From positions 60,405-124,404 of the forward strand of contig CADCVF010000011.1 of the NCBI GenBank assembly GCA_902806095.1: a DNA stretch of 64,000 bases, written 5' to 3'. A model generated the notes under the pieces. That model did not search any database and had not been told where the DNA came from. It saw nothing but the letters and a program-made list of their open reading frames with translations. This DNA is from an uncultured Rubrobacteraceae bacterium. GTDB lineage: Bacteria > Actinomycetota > Rubrobacteria > Rubrobacterales > Rubrobacteraceae. Positions 26,070 through 36,031 of the stretch are shown here, in pieces. Made by a program: the position numbers and the translations under genes. Positions within the stretch are counted from its first letter, which is position 1, and every line of letters starts with the position of its first letter.

Positions 26070-28214
26070 TCAGACCTTGCTCAAGGGCGCTATCTCGGGG
26101 ACGAAGGTCCTCTCCTCGGTTCCGAACCTGATGACGACCCTACCCGAGGCGGCCTCCACGACCTCCCCGACCCCGAACTTTGCGTGTCTCACTCTCTCCC
26201 CTGTCGTGTAGGCCGTTCCTCCCGAAACCGCCCTCTCGGGCCTTCCACGCCCTGGCATGGCAACACCCCATCCCCCGCGGCCCGAGGCATTCGCGAGGCC
26301 AGGCACCGTGCCCGACTTGTACTCGTCCGGGATCTCCGAGAGGAAGCGTGATGGCATCCTGTACTCGCGCTCGCCCCAGCTGGAGCGCAGCTTGGCGTGC
26401 GTTAGCGTGAGCGTCTCTCTCGCGCGAGTGATGCCGACGTAGGCGAGCCTCCGTTCCTCCTCGAGGTTGTGCTCGTCGAGCGAGCGGGCGTGCGGGAAGG
26501 TCCCTTCTTCCATCCCGACGACGAAGACGTGCCCGAACTCGAGCCCCTTCGCGTTGTGGAGCGTCATCAACGTCACACTGCCACCCTCTGAGGTCAGAGA
26601 GTCCTGGTCGGAATACAATGCCTGCTCCTGCAAAAAGCCTTCGAGCGTCGGCTCGGGCTCGAAAATCTCGTACTCCCTGGCGGCGTTTATGAGCTCCTCG
26701 AGGTTCTCCAGACGCGACTCGGCCTCGACGGTGTCCTCCGCCTCCAGCTCCTTCCTGTAGCCAGACTCGTCGAGGACGGCCCCGATCAGCTCCGCCGGCG
26801 GCACCTCCCTTGCGGCCACCCTCAGCCCCTCGAAGAGGTCGCGCACACCCCGGCAGGCCTTCTTCGCAGCACCAGTAAGGCCGACCGCGTCGGCCTCCGC
26901 GAGCGCACCGTACAGCGAGACGCCGTTCCTGCGCGCGTACTCCTGGAGCTTCGCGACCGAAGTGTTGCCGACGCCCCTCTTGGGCACGTTGATGATCCGC
27001 CCCAGCGAGACCGAGTCGTCGGGATTGGAGATCACCGAGAGGTAGGCCATGGCGTCTTTGACCTCCGCCCGCTCGTAGAAGCGGACCCCGCCGACGACCT
27101 GGTAAGGAACGCCCTCGCGCACGAGAACGTCCTCGAGCGCCCTGCTCTGGGCGTTCGTCCTGTAGAAGACCGAGATATCCCGCGGCGAACTCCCACCGTC
27201 GATCAGCCGCTCGACCTCAGAGACGACGAACCTGGCCTCTGCATACTCGTCGGAGGCCGCGAAAACCCTGATGCGCTCTCCTTCGCCCCCGGCGGTCCAC
27301 AGCGCCTTCGCCTTGCGCGAGGCATTATTGGCGACAACCGCGTTGGCCGCATCCAGGATGGTCTGCGTCGAACGGTAGTTCTGCTCCAGTTTCACGACCT
27401 TGGCCTCGGGGTAGTCCCGCTCGAAGTCCAGGATATTCCGTATATCAGCCCCTCGCCACGAGTACACTGACTGATCGTCATCGCCGACGACACATAAGTT
27501 ACGATGTTCTGCGGCCAGGATGTTGACGAGGCGATACTGGGCGTGGTTGGTATCCTGGTACTCGTCGACGTGGATGTACTTGAAGCGGGTCTGGTAGCGT
27601 TCGCGGACTTCGGGGAAGAGTTCGAGTAGGGCGACGGTCTGCATGATCAGGTCGTCGAAGTCCATGGCGTTGTTCTCGTAGAGGCGCCTCTGGTAGAGGT
27701 CGTAGACCTCGGCGACGTTCTCGGCGATGTAGCCCTCCGTATTGCGGAGGAAGTCATCGGGGGCCATAAGGACGTTCTTGGCGGAGCTGATCTGGGCCTG
27801 GAAAGAGCGAGGGTTGAAACGTTTGGGGTCCTTGCCGAGCTCCACGATGCACCGTTTGACGAGCCTGACCTGGTCGGCGCCGTCGTAGATCGTGAACTCT
27901 CTCTTGTAGCCCAGCTTCTCGGCGTGGACCCTGAGGATCCGCGCGCAGAAGGCGTGGAACGTCGAGACCCACATCTTTTTCGAGTCGGGGCCCACGAGGA
28001 GTGCCACCCTATCCTTCATCTCGCGGGCGGCCTTGTTCGTGAACGTTATCGCCAGGACCTCTTCTGGCGCGGCCAGGCCCTGATCTATGAGGTGGGCGAC
28101 ACGGTGCGTGAGCACGCGCGTCTTCCCGCTCCCCGCACCGGCGAGTATGAGGAGCGGCCCTTCTGTGTACTCTACAGCGTCAAGCTGGGTCGGGTTTAAC
28201 GATTCCAGAAGCAC
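26070..28214 (-). CDS. pcrA: UvrD/PcrA-family superfamily 1 DNA helicase
   Basis: 714 residues. 3'-5' helicase of repair and replication restart. Motifs: LNPTQLDAVEYTEGPLLILA, Walker A AGAGSGKT, VDEYQDTNHAQYRL, GDDDQSVYSWRGA, EQNYRS, and VTLMTLHNAKGLEFGHVFVV with RRLAYVGITRA. A C-terminal VRHAKFGVGEVV segment matches the PcrA RNA-polymerase-interacting Tudor-like region. GTG start at 28214. The -10 TATACT at 28223-28228 leaves 8 nt, so the mRNA is probably leaderless or nearly so. The 128 bp between it and the methyltransferase gene hold nothing else. Confidence 0.95.
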   Translation of the reverse strand: MLLESLNPTQLDAVEYTEGPLLILAGAGSGKTRVLTHRVAHLIDQGLAAPEEVLAITFTNKAAREMKDRVALLVGPDSKKMWVSTFHAFCARILRVHAEKLGYKREFTIYDGADQVRLVKRCIVELGKDPKRFNPRSFQAQISSAKNVLMAPDDFLRNTEGYIAENVAEVYDLYQRRLYENNAMDFDDLIMQTVALLELFPEVRERYQTRFKYIHVDEYQDTNHAQYRLVNILAAEHRNLCVVGDDDQSVYSWRGADIRNILDFERDYPEAKVVKLEQNYRSTQTILDAANAVVANNASRKAKALWTAGGEGERIRVFAASDEYAEARFVVSEVERLIDGGSSPRDISVFYRTNAQSRALEDVLVREGVPYQVVGGVRFYERAEVKDAMAYLSVISNPDDSVSLGRIINVPKRGVGNTSVAKLQEYARRNGVSLYGALAEADAVGLTGAAKKACRGVRDLFEGLRVAAREVPPAELIGAVLDESGYRKELEAEDTVEAESRLENLEELINAAREYEIFEPEPTLEGFLQEQALYSDQDSLTSEGGSVTLMTLHNAKGLEFGHVFVVGMEEGTFPHARSLDEHNLEEERRLAYVGITRARETLTLTHAKLRSSWGEREYRMPSRFLSEIPDEYKSGTVPGLANASGRGGWGVAMPGRGRPERAVSGGTAYTTGERVRHAKFGVGEVVEAASGRVVIRFGTEERTFVPEIAPLSKV

Positions 28215-28222
28215 TGATCGAG

Positions 28223-28228
28223 AGTATA
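28223..28228 (-). promoter_or_regulatory. -10 box of pcrA
   Basis: TATACT read on the minus strand, 8 nt before the GTG start. No ribosome site fits in between. Confidence 0.55.
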
Positions 28229-28342
28229 ACAGCAGGGGTCACCCTATCCCGCCCCCAAAGCGGCGTGTTCTCCGTCGGCGCGAGGACTCGCGTCCCGATC
28301 CCCTGCCGGACGTCCGACCCGTGGACATAACCGCAACGTCCT

Positions 28343-28942
28343 CTACCGCCGCAGCCTGTGGAGGAACACCTTTACCCTTCTCGAGTCTTGCTCGACCGTA
28401 GTCTCTACCGCCGCATCCTCGAATCCCAGGTCCTCCATGGCCTCCAGGAAGACCGGCGCTTCGTCGCGGCGGGGGTCGGCGAAGATCGCCTCCCCGCCTG
28501 GCGCGAGGAGTTTCGGTACGAGGTCAGCCAGGGCAGCAGCGTTCTTGCGTTCGTAGAGAACGTCGGCGGCGAGAACGAAGTCGAAGATCCCGATACCCCC
28601 TGTATCCGGTTCGCGCCAGTCGAGTAGGATCGTATCCGGTTTCAGGTCCAGGTTCGTGCTGGCGTTGTGGGCGGTGAAGTCGAGGGCGGCCTCGTAGTGG
28701 TCGGTCGCCAGTACAGTTGAGCCGCGGGCGAGCGCGAGGACGGTGGGTAATCCTACGCCGCACCCAAGTTCGATGGCGCTGGTACCCGCAAGGTCGCGTT
28801 CTGATAGGTGGCGCGCCAGGGCGAGGGCGCTGGGCCAGAGTTCGGCCCAGTAAGGGAGCCGCTCGTCGCGGTCGAAGTCTTCCTCGTCGATCAGGTCGTC
28901 CGCACAGACGGGATGGGTGATGCGGTATCTCCTGTCCCCCAC
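28343..28942 (-). CDS. Class I SAM-dependent methyltransferase (METTL/ETFB-lysine methyltransferase-like)
   Basis: 199 residues from GTG 28942. Motif I IELGCGVGLPTVLAL, acidic ATDHYEAALDF, and LAADVLYERKN with FADPRRDEAPVFLEAMEDLGF downstream. The lead-in LPYWAELWPSALALARHL is typical of METTL20/21-type protein lysine methyltransferases. The protein target is unknown. The same frame stays open upstream with plausible protein (LDRLLAHLRGL then AESTVEVG), but only a CTG at 29002 could start it, so the true start is uncertain. It follows the Rrf2 gene closely. Confidence 0.75.
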   Translation of the reverse strand: MGDRRYRITHPVCADDLIDEEDFDRDERLPYWAELWPSALALARHLSERDLAGTSAIELGCGVGLPTVLALARGSTVLATDHYEAALDFTAHNASTNLDLKPDTILLDWREPDTGGIGIFDFVLAADVLYERKNAAALADLVPKLLAPGGEAIFADPRRDEAPVFLEAMEDLGFEDAAVETTVEQDSRRVKVFLHRLRR

Positions 28943-29020
28943 CTCGACCGTGGATTCGGCCAGCCCCGTAAGACCGCGGAGATGGGCTAGGAGCCTATCC
29001 AGGGTTCGTCAGAGGATCTG

Positions 29021-29470
29021 TCAGCGGCCTGCGGGGGCGGCTTCGTGGGACATGCGTTCCTCACGCTCGGCTGCGGCGAGGGCCGCTATGCTGTAGCGCC
29101 CGAAGACGTTCTCCAGCGCTTCGCGCGCCTCGTCCCAGACCTTGCTCGTGGCGCAGAGAGGGGCATCGGCTATGTAGCAGACCCCGCCAGCCGAGCAGCG
29201 GGCTGGGCGGATCTCACCGTCCAGGATCTCGACGACGTCGAGGACGGAGATCTCCTCCGTCGGCATCGCGAAGCGGTAACCTCCGTGCGCCCCGCGGCGG
29301 CTCTCTATCACGTTCGCCCGGCGAAGCTCACCGAAGATTTGCTCGAGGAACCTCTCTGGGATGTGTTGGCGGCGCGCCAGCTCTGCCACCCCGAGCGGAC
29401 AATCACGCTCATCGAGCGCCAGCTCCATCAAAGCACGTACCGCGTATTTGCTCTTCTGAGTAAGCCTCAA
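29021..29470 (-). CDS. Rrf2-family transcriptional regulator with cysteine triad
   Basis: About 149 residues. A winged-helix N-terminus (RLTQKSKYAVRALMELAL), then a recognition region with IPERFLEQIFGELRRAN and RRGAHGGYRFA. Three cysteines in ARCSAGGVCYIADAPLC match the IscR/NsrR-type cluster site, so it probably senses Fe-S status, oxidants or NO. TTG 29470 gives the usual MRLT start; TTG 29491 is an alternative. Two overlapping -10-like boxes (TATACT, TACAAT) lie at about 29510-29530 on the minus strand. No Fe-S assembly genes are adjacent, so its targets are unknown. Confidence 0.85.
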   Translation of the reverse strand: MRLTQKSKYAVRALMELALDERDCPLGVAELARRQHIPERFLEQIFGELRRANVIESRRGAHGGYRFAMPTEEISVLDVVEILDGEIRPARCSAGGVCYIADAPLCATSKVWDEAREALENVFGRYSIAALAAAEREERMSHEAAPAGR

Positions 29471-29551
29471 GAGATAACCACCAGCCTGCAAGACCGCCTG
29501 CGGGTAGATTGTAGCAGAAGTATACGAGCGGCGGGCGTCTGGAAAGCGGCT

Positions 29552-30250
29552 TTAGCCGGCGTCCTGGTCAACGTTGCGGTCGAGGTACTGTTGCATGGCG
29601 TCCTCGATCCGCTGTCCGGTAACCAGGAAGACGGCGCTCCCGCCGACGTCCACACCGTGGTCGGAGATGCGCTCCAGATAGTGGACCATCAAGGCCGCCC
29701 TCATCCGCCACTCCGGTGCGCCGCCTCCCCCCTCAGTGGGGTTGGCTATGAGGTTCATGGACTCGGAGTAGAGGAGATCGACCTTGTCGTCCTTGGCCTG
29801 GAGGTCGCGGGCTCTCTCTATGTCGCGGTTCTCGAAAACGTCGAGACCCTCGTTGAACACGTTGCGTGCGGTCCTGGCCATCTCAACGAGGGCGGTCTCC
29901 AGGTCCTCGTCACGTTCGCACCCTTCTGTGTCCACGATCGCGTGGCAGATATGTTCGCAGAGGGTGCCTGACCGGACGAGGTGGTTCGTCACTGACTGCA
30001 CGGTGTAGAGGAGCCTGAGGTCGCGTGCCACGGGTGCCTGGCGGGCCTGCAGGATCATGCACTCCCTCTCGATATCCATCCCCCACGTCTTGTAGCGGAT
30101 GTCCACCCCGAGCTCCTGGCGCGCCGCGCCAGCGTCACGGCCCTCCATCGCCCTTACCATGTTCTCCAGAGAGTCCTTGACCTCCTCCCCGAAGTCGAGC
30201 ACGTCCGAGACCAGGCCGTCGAGCTCCTGCTGGAAAGTCTCCCGCGGCAT
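29552..30250 (-). CDS. phoU: Phosphate-specific transport system accessory protein
   Basis: 232 residues, all helical, with the paired PhoU repeats (about 5-110 and 115-220) and metal-binding motifs such as RDLRLLYTVQSVTNHLVRSG. It couples the Pst importer to the PhoR/PhoP-type two-component system and represses it when phosphate is plentiful. It is the last gene of pstSCAB-phoU, 3 nt after pstB. No two-component genes are in the window. Confidence 0.95.
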   Translation of the reverse strand: MPRETFQQELDGLVSDVLDFGEEVKDSLENMVRAMEGRDAGAARQELGVDIRYKTWGMDIERECMILQARQAPVARDLRLLYTVQSVTNHLVRSGTLCEHICHAIVDTEGCERDEDLETALVEMARTARNVFNEGLDVFENRDIERARDLQAKDDKVDLLYSESMNLIANPTEGGGGAPEWRMRAALMVHYLERISDHGVDVGGSAVFLVTGQRIEDAMQQYLDRNVDQDAG

Positions 30251-30253
30251 CTC

Positions 30254-31123
30254 TTAACCGAACCGTCCCGTCACGTAGTCCTCCGTCTCCTTACGTTCGG
30301 GGTTCGAGAACATCTTCTCCGTCTCGTCGAACTCCCAGAGCTGCCCTGGGTCGCCCATGTTCTCGATGTAGAAAAAGCCCGTGTAGTCAGAGATGCGGGC
30401 CGCCTGCTGCATGTTGTGCGTCACGATCACCACCGTGTAGTCCTGCTTGAGCTGGTCCATGGTGTCCTCGATCTTCTGGGTCGAGACAGGGTCGAGCGCG
30501 CTCGCTGGCTCGTCCATCAGGATCACCTCGGGCTCGACGGCCAGGGTGCGCGCGATGCAAAGACGCTGCTGCTGGCCGCCTGAGAGCCCGTGCCCGCTCT
30601 CCTTGAGGCGGTCTTTGACCTCCTCCCAGAGGGCGGCATGCTTTAAGGAGCGTTCGACCAGCTCGTCCATGTCGCCGCGGTAGCCGTTGATCCTGGCCCC
30701 CCACGCCACGTTCTCGTAGATGGACTTGGAGAACGGGTTGGGCTTCTGGAAGACCATCCCCACGCGGCGCCGGATGACAACAGGGTCCGAGGTCTTGGCG
30801 TAGATATCCTGCTCGCCGAGCATCACGTGCCCTTCTGCGCGCGCGCCAGGGATCACCTCGTGCATCCGGTTCAAACAACGTATGAAGGTGCTCTTACCAC
30901 AACCAGACGGCCCAATGAGCGCTGTCACCTTGTTGGCCTGGATATCTATGCTCACATCCGTGACGGCCTTGAAAGAGCCGTAGAACGCCGAGAGGTCCTG
31001 GATCTTCATGCCCAGGGTGAGACCGTCGCCAGGCGCTGCGCCATCGCCCTTCTTCCTCGCGTCGCGCTGGTCCCTCGACACCTCGGACACCTTCCGCTCC
31101 CTCCCGGTCTTCTCAGTCTCCAC
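30254..31123 (-). CDS. pstB: Phosphate ABC transporter ATPase
   Basis: 289 residues. PstB signatures: [19 protein letters not shown], Walker [61 protein letters not shown] and [11 protein letters not shown]. It hydrolyses ATP for phosphate uptake. GTG 31123 gives a hydrophilic N-terminal extension of 38 residues before [11 protein letters not shown]; a start at ATG 31009 would give the usual length (about 250). Confidence 0.95.
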   Translation of the reverse strand: METEKTGRERKVSEVSRDQRDARKKGDGAAPGDGLTLGMKIQDLSAFYGSFKAVTDVSIDIQANKVTALIGPSGCGKSTFIRCLNRMHEVIPGARAEGHVMLGEQDIYAKTSDPVVIRRRVGMVFQKPNPFSKSIYENVAWGARINGYRGDMDELVERSLKHAALWEEVKDRLKESGHGLSGGQQQRLCIARTLAVEPEVILMDEPASALDPVSTQKIEDTMDQLKQDYTVVIVTHNMQQAARISDYTGFFYIENMGDPGQLWEFDETEKMFSNPERKETEDYVTGRFG

Positions 31124-31156
31124 TAGGCTAACACCTTTCTTTCGGGTAAACCGCCA

Positions 31157-32080
31157 CTACGAACGCTGCTGGTACCTGTTTCGCAGCCAGATCGCGAACG
31201 AGTTCGCCAAGAGCAGCACAGCCATGGCCACCACTATGCCTGCCGCGGCGGAGTCCTGGAAGATCTGCTGCGGGCGGCTGATCCAGTCGTAGATCTGGGT
31301 GGGCAGCGCCATGTAGCCGTCGAACGGTCCCGCGGTGGCGTACGTCTGGTACAGCGAGACCCCGACGACCAGGATAGGGGCCGCCTCGCCGATAGCCCGC
31401 GAGAGCGCCAGGATGATGCCCGTAAGAGCGCCAGGCAGCGCCATCGGGAGCAGGTGGCTCCAGATCACCTCCCACTTCGTCGCCCCGAGCGCATAGCCAC
31501 CCTCTCTGATAGCACCGGGGATGGCCCGCAACGCCTCCCTTGTGGCGACGATAATGACCGGCAAGATGAGCAAACTCAGCGTGAGCGCGCCGGTGAGCAC
31601 GCTACCGCCGCCCGTTACCGGCGCCAGGAGCTGTACGAAGATGCCGAGACCGAGCAGACCGTAGATCACCGAAGGGACCCCTGCGAGGTTGGAGATGTTG
31701 ATCTCGATTATCCGGTTGATGCGCTTGTCCTCGGCGTACTCCTCGAGATACACCGCGGCCCCAAGCCCCAAAGGCACGCTTATCAGGGCCGTCAACCCGA
31801 GCAGCCACACCGACCCGATCAGCGCGGGGTAGATGCCCCCGTTCTCGGGGAAGATCTGCGACGGAAAGCTCGCCAGGAACTCCAGGCTCAGCATCGTGGA
31901 GCCGTCCCTGATCACGTCCACCAGCAACACCGCAAGGACGGCGATGCCCACTAGCGAAGCCACCGTAACGAGCACGGTAAAGGCCCTGTCCAGACCGTAC
32001 CGGGTGGCCATGGACGCCTTGAAATCTGGTCCTCCTGCGCCGCCCGTTTGCCGCTCGACTTTCGTGCTGCCCTGCGCCAT
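31157..32080 (-). CDS. pstA: Phosphate ABC transporter permease
   Basis: 307 residues with six membrane segments. PstA features: FPSQIFPENGGIYPALIGSV, YLEEYAEDKRINRIIEINI, SVIYGLLGLGIFVQL and the ATPase-contact loop EALRAIPGAIREGGYALGAT. It forms the channel with PstC. The ATG overlaps the pstC stop (last base of pstC shared). Confidence 0.95.
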   Translation of the reverse strand: MAQGSTKVERQTGGAGGPDFKASMATRYGLDRAFTVLVTVASLVGIAVLAVLLVDVIRDGSTMLSLEFLASFPSQIFPENGGIYPALIGSVWLLGLTALISVPLGLGAAVYLEEYAEDKRINRIIEINISNLAGVPSVIYGLLGLGIFVQLLAPVTGGGSVLTGALTLSLLILPVIIVATREALRAIPGAIREGGYALGATKWEVIWSHLLPMALPGALTGIILALSRAIGEAAPILVVGVSLYQTYATAGPFDGYMALPTQIYDWISRPQQIFQDSAAAGIVVAMAVLLLANSFAIWLRNRYQQRS

Positions 32081-33012
32081 TAGTAGGTCTCCCTGTATCG
32101 CCGGACAAACCAGTAACTCACGAGGTTGAGAACCAGGGTCATCAGGAACAGCGCCGACCCTACTGCGAATATCGATTTGTAGGTTACCGACTCGCGTGGG
32201 GTCTCCCCGCCGACAACCTGGACGATGTAAGCCGTCATCGCCTGCATACCTTCGAGAGGACTCCCGAACCAGTTCGCCTGCGCCCCCATCGCGATGGTCA
32301 CTATCATCGTCTCTCCGATGGCGCGCGAGATACCCAGGATCACGGCCGCCACGATCCCCGAGAGCGCCGCAGGCAGCACGACCTTCGTCGCCGTCTCGCG
32401 CTTGGTCGCGCCGAGGGCGTAGGCGCCTTCCCGTAGGGACCGCGGCACCGCGAAGATGGCGTCCTCGCTTACCGAGGCCACCGTCGGGATGATCATCACG
32501 CCCATGATGAGGCCGGCGGAGATCGCGTTGAAGGACTCTATGCCGGGGAAGACGCTGTCCCTAAAAAGCGGGGTGATGAACGTCAGGGCGAAGTACCCGT
32601 AGACCACCGTCGGCACGCCGGCCAGGATCTCAAGGGCCGGCTTGAGCCACTGCCGCAAGCCACTCGGGGCGTACTCGCTGAGGTAGATGGCCGTGAGCAG
32701 CCCTATCGGGAGCGCTACGGCTATGGCGATGATGGTCGCCACCAGCGTGCCGTAGACGAGCGGCAGGACACCGAAATCGCCCTGCGTCGGCGCCCACCGC
32801 GTCGAGGTCAGAAACTCCACCACTGAGACCTCAAGGAAGAACCGCAGAGTCTCCTCGAAGAGCACGATTACGATCCCGAACGTAGTAAAGATCGACAGGT
32901 ACGCGCAGGCCGTGAGAAAGACCTTTATGACGCGCTCCCTTGCCTCCCTGGCGCGGCTATTGCGCTTCCAGGCGTCCGTCCCTGACCTCGTACCTTCCGC
33001 CCTAATCGCCAA
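32080..33012 (-). CDS. pstC: Phosphate ABC transporter permease
   Basis: 310 residues with six membrane segments and the PstC loops [36 protein letters not shown] and [19 protein letters not shown]. It lies 94 nt after pstS with nothing else between. Confidence 0.95.
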   Translation of the reverse strand: MAIRAEGTRSGTDAWKRNSRAREARERVIKVFLTACAYLSIFTTFGIVIVLFEETLRFFLEVSVVEFLTSTRWAPTQGDFGVLPLVYGTLVATIIAIAVALPIGLLTAIYLSEYAPSGLRQWLKPALEILAGVPTVVYGYFALTFITPLFRDSVFPGIESFNAISAGLIMGVMIIPTVASVSEDAIFAVPRSLREGAYALGATKRETATKVVLPAALSGIVAAVILGISRAIGETMIVTIAMGAQANWFGSPLEGMQAMTAYIVQVVGGETPRESVTYKSIFAVGSALFLMTLVLNLVSYWFVRRYRETY

Positions 33013-33106
33013 CCAAAACCCTCCGAAACCTCGTGATCAGAAAGATGGGGACCGGCATAGGAGCCGGCCCCCTATGTTACAAGCAGACCCGTCCCGGTAC
33101 AAACGG

Positions 33107-34153
33107 TTACTTCGACTGCTTGAGAGCCGTCTCCAGGTCCCCGCCCTTGGGCTCTCCTGCCTCGGTAAACACGGTGCCTGTGGTGCGGTCCTCGTACTGG
33201 GCGCGCGATTCCTGTGACAGGCTGCTTGGCAGCGTCACGTACTTCGCGGCCTGCACGAGCCGGTCGAGGTTCTGCTCAGAGAGGTAGAAGTCCACAAAGG
33301 GCTTGACGGCCTTGTTGTTCTTGAGCGCGTCGGTGCTCACGTAGATGAACAACGGGCGGGAGAGCAGATACTCACCGGAGCGGATGGTCTCCTCGGTGGG
33401 CTTGACGCCGTCAAGAGAGAGCAGCTTGAGCGTGTCGCGGTTGCTCACGTAGTAGGAGTAGCCGAAATAGCCGAGCGCATTCTCGTCTCCGGAGACCCCC
33501 TGCACGAGCACGTTGTCGTCCTCGCTGGCCTCGTAGTCGGACCGGTTGACTTCCTCCTCATTCCCCACGATAAACTCGTTGAAGAACTCGTAAGTACCCG
33601 ACTCGGTGCCTGGACCATAGAGGCTGAGCTCCCTGTCGGGCCAGTCGGAGCGCACCTGACTCCAACTCGTGATCTTACCCTCCGCGGCCGGCTCCCACAT
33701 CGTCTTGAGCTCCTCACTCGTGACGTCGGTAGCCCAGTCGTTCTGCTTGTTGACGACGATCGAGATACCGTCGTAAGCGACCGGGATCTCGATGAACTCG
33801 ACCCCGTTCTCCTCGCACACAGGCACCTCCTCGGCCACGTCTATGGGCCTGGAAGCGTCCGAGATCTGGGTGTCGCCCTGGCAGAAGGCCTCGAAGCCGT
33901 CACTGGTCCCCGCGCCGCCGACCTCGATGCGCGCCTCCGGATTCTCCTCCCGGAACAACTCAGCCGCAGCCTGCGTAATCGGCTGCACGGTGCTTGAGCC
34001 CTCGATGTTGATAGTACCTGAGATCTGCCCACCGCCCCCGCCGCCTTCGCCGCCGCCAGCACTTCCGCCGCAGGCGGCCAAAACCAACGACAGCGCCAGA
34101 ACTGACATCGCAGTCAACAGCCTCGAACGCGCGATCCTACTCAATACGTACAC
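33107..34153 (-). CDS. pstS: Phosphate-binding lipoprotein
   Basis: About 348 residues. Signal peptide with lipobox LVLAACGG and a glycine-rich linker, so it is lipid-anchored outside the membrane. Phosphate contacts occur in EGSSTVQPITQAAAELF, GGAGTSDGFEAFCQGDTQIS, SDASRPI and VAYDGISIVV. I prefer GTG 34153 (AGAAGGGA just upstream) because it leaves a short basic n-region; ATG 34183 would add ten charged residues. Expression is probably under a Pho-box promoter 110 nt upstream. Confidence 0.95.
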   Translation of the reverse strand: MYVLSRIARSRLLTAMSVLALSLVLAACGGSAGGGEGGGGGGQISGTINIEGSSTVQPITQAAAELFREENPEARIEVGGAGTSDGFEAFCQGDTQISDASRPIDVAEEVPVCEENGVEFIEIPVAYDGISIVVNKQNDWATDVTSEELKTMWEPAAEGKITSWSQVRSDWPDRELSLYGPGTESGTYEFFNEFIVGNEEEVNRSDYEASEDDNVLVQGVSGDENALGYFGYSYYVSNRDTLKLLSLDGVKPTEETIRSGEYLLSRPLFIYVSTDALKNNKAVKPFVDFYLSEQNLDRLVQAAKYVTLPSSLSQESRAQYEDRTTGTVFTEAGEPKGGDLETALKQSK

Positions 34154-34262
34154 TCCCTTCTCTCCATCACGGTTCCACGCCACGAGCGCAAGATCCTCGA
34201 CCGAAACATCCAGGACCGTCTCACTCGACTTCCGGGGCGAGATGATAGGGCATAAGGTCCAG

Positions 34263-34308
34263 ACTATAGTTGCAGTTATGTAAACTCCGCGCTAAATCGA
34301 GGTTAAAC
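34263..34308 (-). promoter_or_regulatory. Pho-box-like triple direct repeat and -10 box of pstS
   Basis: On the minus strand three 7-mers follow each other at 11-12 nt steps: GTTTAAC (34308-34302), ATTTAGC (34297-34291), GTTTACA (34285-34279). A TATAGT -10 lies at 34268-34263. The spacing matches the 11-nt direct-repeat units of actinobacterial PHO boxes, so PhoP-type control is likely (inference). The box abuts repeat copy 5. Confidence 0.65.
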
Positions 34309-34504
34309 AGCAATTCAGCACGCGCCCTGACGGGCGCTTGTCAGCATTTCAGCCCGCCGCCGGACTTCGCCAGGCGGCTTGTCAGCTAGTCAGCTTGCGC
34401 AAGACCTGGCTGAAATGCTGAAAGCGAAGCCCGAAGGGCGCGTGCTGACAAGGCGCGAAGCGCCGTGCTGACTAGCGGAGACGAAGCCTGAGCGTGCTGA
34501 AATG
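34309..34504. repeat. TCAGC/GCTGA composite inverted repeat, copy 5
   Basis: Left half: CAATTCAGC, a GCGCCC/GGGCGC hairpin, TTGTCAGCATTTCAGC, a CCGCC/GGCGG hairpin, TTGTCAGCTAGTCAGC. Centre CTTGCGCAAG. Right half: GCTGAAATGCTGA, GAAGCCCGAAGGGC, GTGCTGACAAGGCGC, GTGCTGACTAGCGG and GTGCTGAAATGC. It ends 5 nt from the guaA stop and has no outer hairpin on that side. Confidence 0.85.
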
Positions 34505-34509
34505 CTACT

Positions 34510-36030
34510 TTACTCCCACTCTATGGTGCCTGGGGGCTTACTTGTTATATCCAGGGCGACCCTGTTGACGCCGGAGACCTCGTTGATGATGCGGTTGCTC
34601 ATTCGTTCGAGCAGGTCGTATGGCAGACGGGCCCAGTCAGCGGTCATCGCGTCGTCGGAGGTGACGGCACGGATCACGACGGGGTAGGCGTAGGTCCTCG
34701 CGTCGCCCATTACCCCGACGGAGTGGATGGCGGGGAGTACGGCGAAGCTCTGCCAAAGCTCGCGGTAGAGGCCTGCGTTTCTTATCTCATCCTGCAACAC
34801 GGCGTCGGCTTTGCGAAGGATCTCTAACCGCTCTGCCGTGACGTCTCCTATGACCCTGATAGCGAGTCCGGGCCCGGGGAAAGGCTGCCTCCAGACGAGT
34901 CTCTCCGGCATCCCGAGCTCCGCCGCAACGACGCGCACCTCGTCCTTGAAGAGGTTCCTCAAAGGCTCGACGAGATCCAGATCCATCACTTCCGGCAGGC
35001 CGCCCACGTTGTGGTGGCTCTTTATCCTGGCGGCGTCGCGGGTCCCGCTCTCTATGACATCGGAGTAGAGCGTGCCCTGCACGAGGAATTTCGCGTCCTC
35101 GAGCTTGCCCGCCTCCTCCTCGAAGGTACGGATGAACTCCTCGCCGATGACCTTGCGCTTCGCCTCTGGGTCTGTGACCTCGGCGAGCTTGTCCAAAAAA
35201 CGTCCAGCCGCATCGACGTGGACGAGCGGCACGTCCGAGTTCTCACCGAACGCCTCGACGACCTGCTCGGCCTCGTTGTGCCTCAGGAGGCCGTGGTCGA
35301 CGAAGACGCACGTCAGGCTGTCGCCGATGGCCCTGTGGACCAGCATCGCGGCGGTGGCCGAGTCGACCCCGCCGGAGAGGCCGCAGATGGCCCTCGCGTC
35401 ACCTACCTGCTCCCTTATCCTCTCGACCGCGTCGGTAATGATGTTGACCGGCGTCCACTCGGGCTTGCAGCCGCACGCCTCGTAGAGGAAGTTCTTGAGG
35501 ACCTCCATCCCGTACTCCGTGTGCCTTACCTCGGGATGGAACTGGACCCCGTAGCGCCCCTGCTCGGGGTTCTCGAAGGCGATGATAGGGACAGAGGGCG
35601 TCTCGGCCGTGATCTCGAAACCCTCGGGGACGGAGAAGACGGCGTCTCCGTGGCTAGTCCAGGCTTTCTGCGCGTCAGGCGTGCCGGCGAAGAGGCCCTC
35701 GTGGCTCTTGATGACCAGGTCGGAGCGGCCGTACTCCCTGATCTGGACGGCCCCGACCTCCCCTCCCTCTACGAGCGCCATGAGCTGCATCCCGTAACAA
35801 ATGCCAAGCATCGGCACGCCGAGGTCGAAGAGGTCTGGGCTAACGCGCGGAGCGCCCTCCTCATAAACACTGTTGGGGCCGCCTGAGAGGATGATGCCCT
35901 CGGGGTTTCTCGCCCGGATCTCCTCTACGGGAGTGTCAAAAGGAATCATCTCCGAGAATACGCGGCATTCCCGGACGCGGCGCGCGATCAGTTGCGAGTA
36001 CTGGCCGCCGAAGTCGAGGACCAGGATCAA
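34510..36030 (-). CDS. guaA: GMP synthase (glutamine-hydrolysing)
   Basis: 506 residues. Converts XMP, ATP and glutamine to GMP. The class I glutaminase domain (about 1-185) has the nucleophile in [12 protein letters not shown] and the His-Glu pair in [12 protein letters not shown]. The ATP-pyrophosphatase domain has the P-loop [16 protein letters not shown], and the dimerisation domain ends [20 protein letters not shown] at 36030, one base after the guaB3 stop; the pair is an operon. Confidence 0.97.
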   Translation of the reverse strand: MILVLDFGGQYSQLIARRVRECRVFSEMIPFDTPVEEIRARNPEGIILSGGPNSVYEEGAPRVSPDLFDLGVPMLGICYGMQLMALVEGGEVGAVQIREYGRSDLVIKSHEGLFAGTPDAQKAWTSHGDAVFSVPEGFEITAETPSVPIIAFENPEQGRYGVQFHPEVRHTEYGMEVLKNFLYEACGCKPEWTPVNIITDAVERIREQVGDARAICGLSGGVDSATAAMLVHRAIGDSLTCVFVDHGLLRHNEAEQVVEAFGENSDVPLVHVDAAGRFLDKLAEVTDPEAKRKVIGEEFIRTFEEEAGKLEDAKFLVQGTLYSDVIESGTRDAARIKSHHNVGGLPEVMDLDLVEPLRNLFKDEVRVVAAELGMPERLVWRQPFPGPGLAIRVIGDVTAERLEILRKADAVLQDEIRNAGLYRELWQSFAVLPAIHSVGVMGDARTYAYPVVIRAVTSDDAMTADWARLPYDLLERMSNRIINEVSGVNRVALDITSKPPGTIEWE

Positions 36031-36031
36031 A

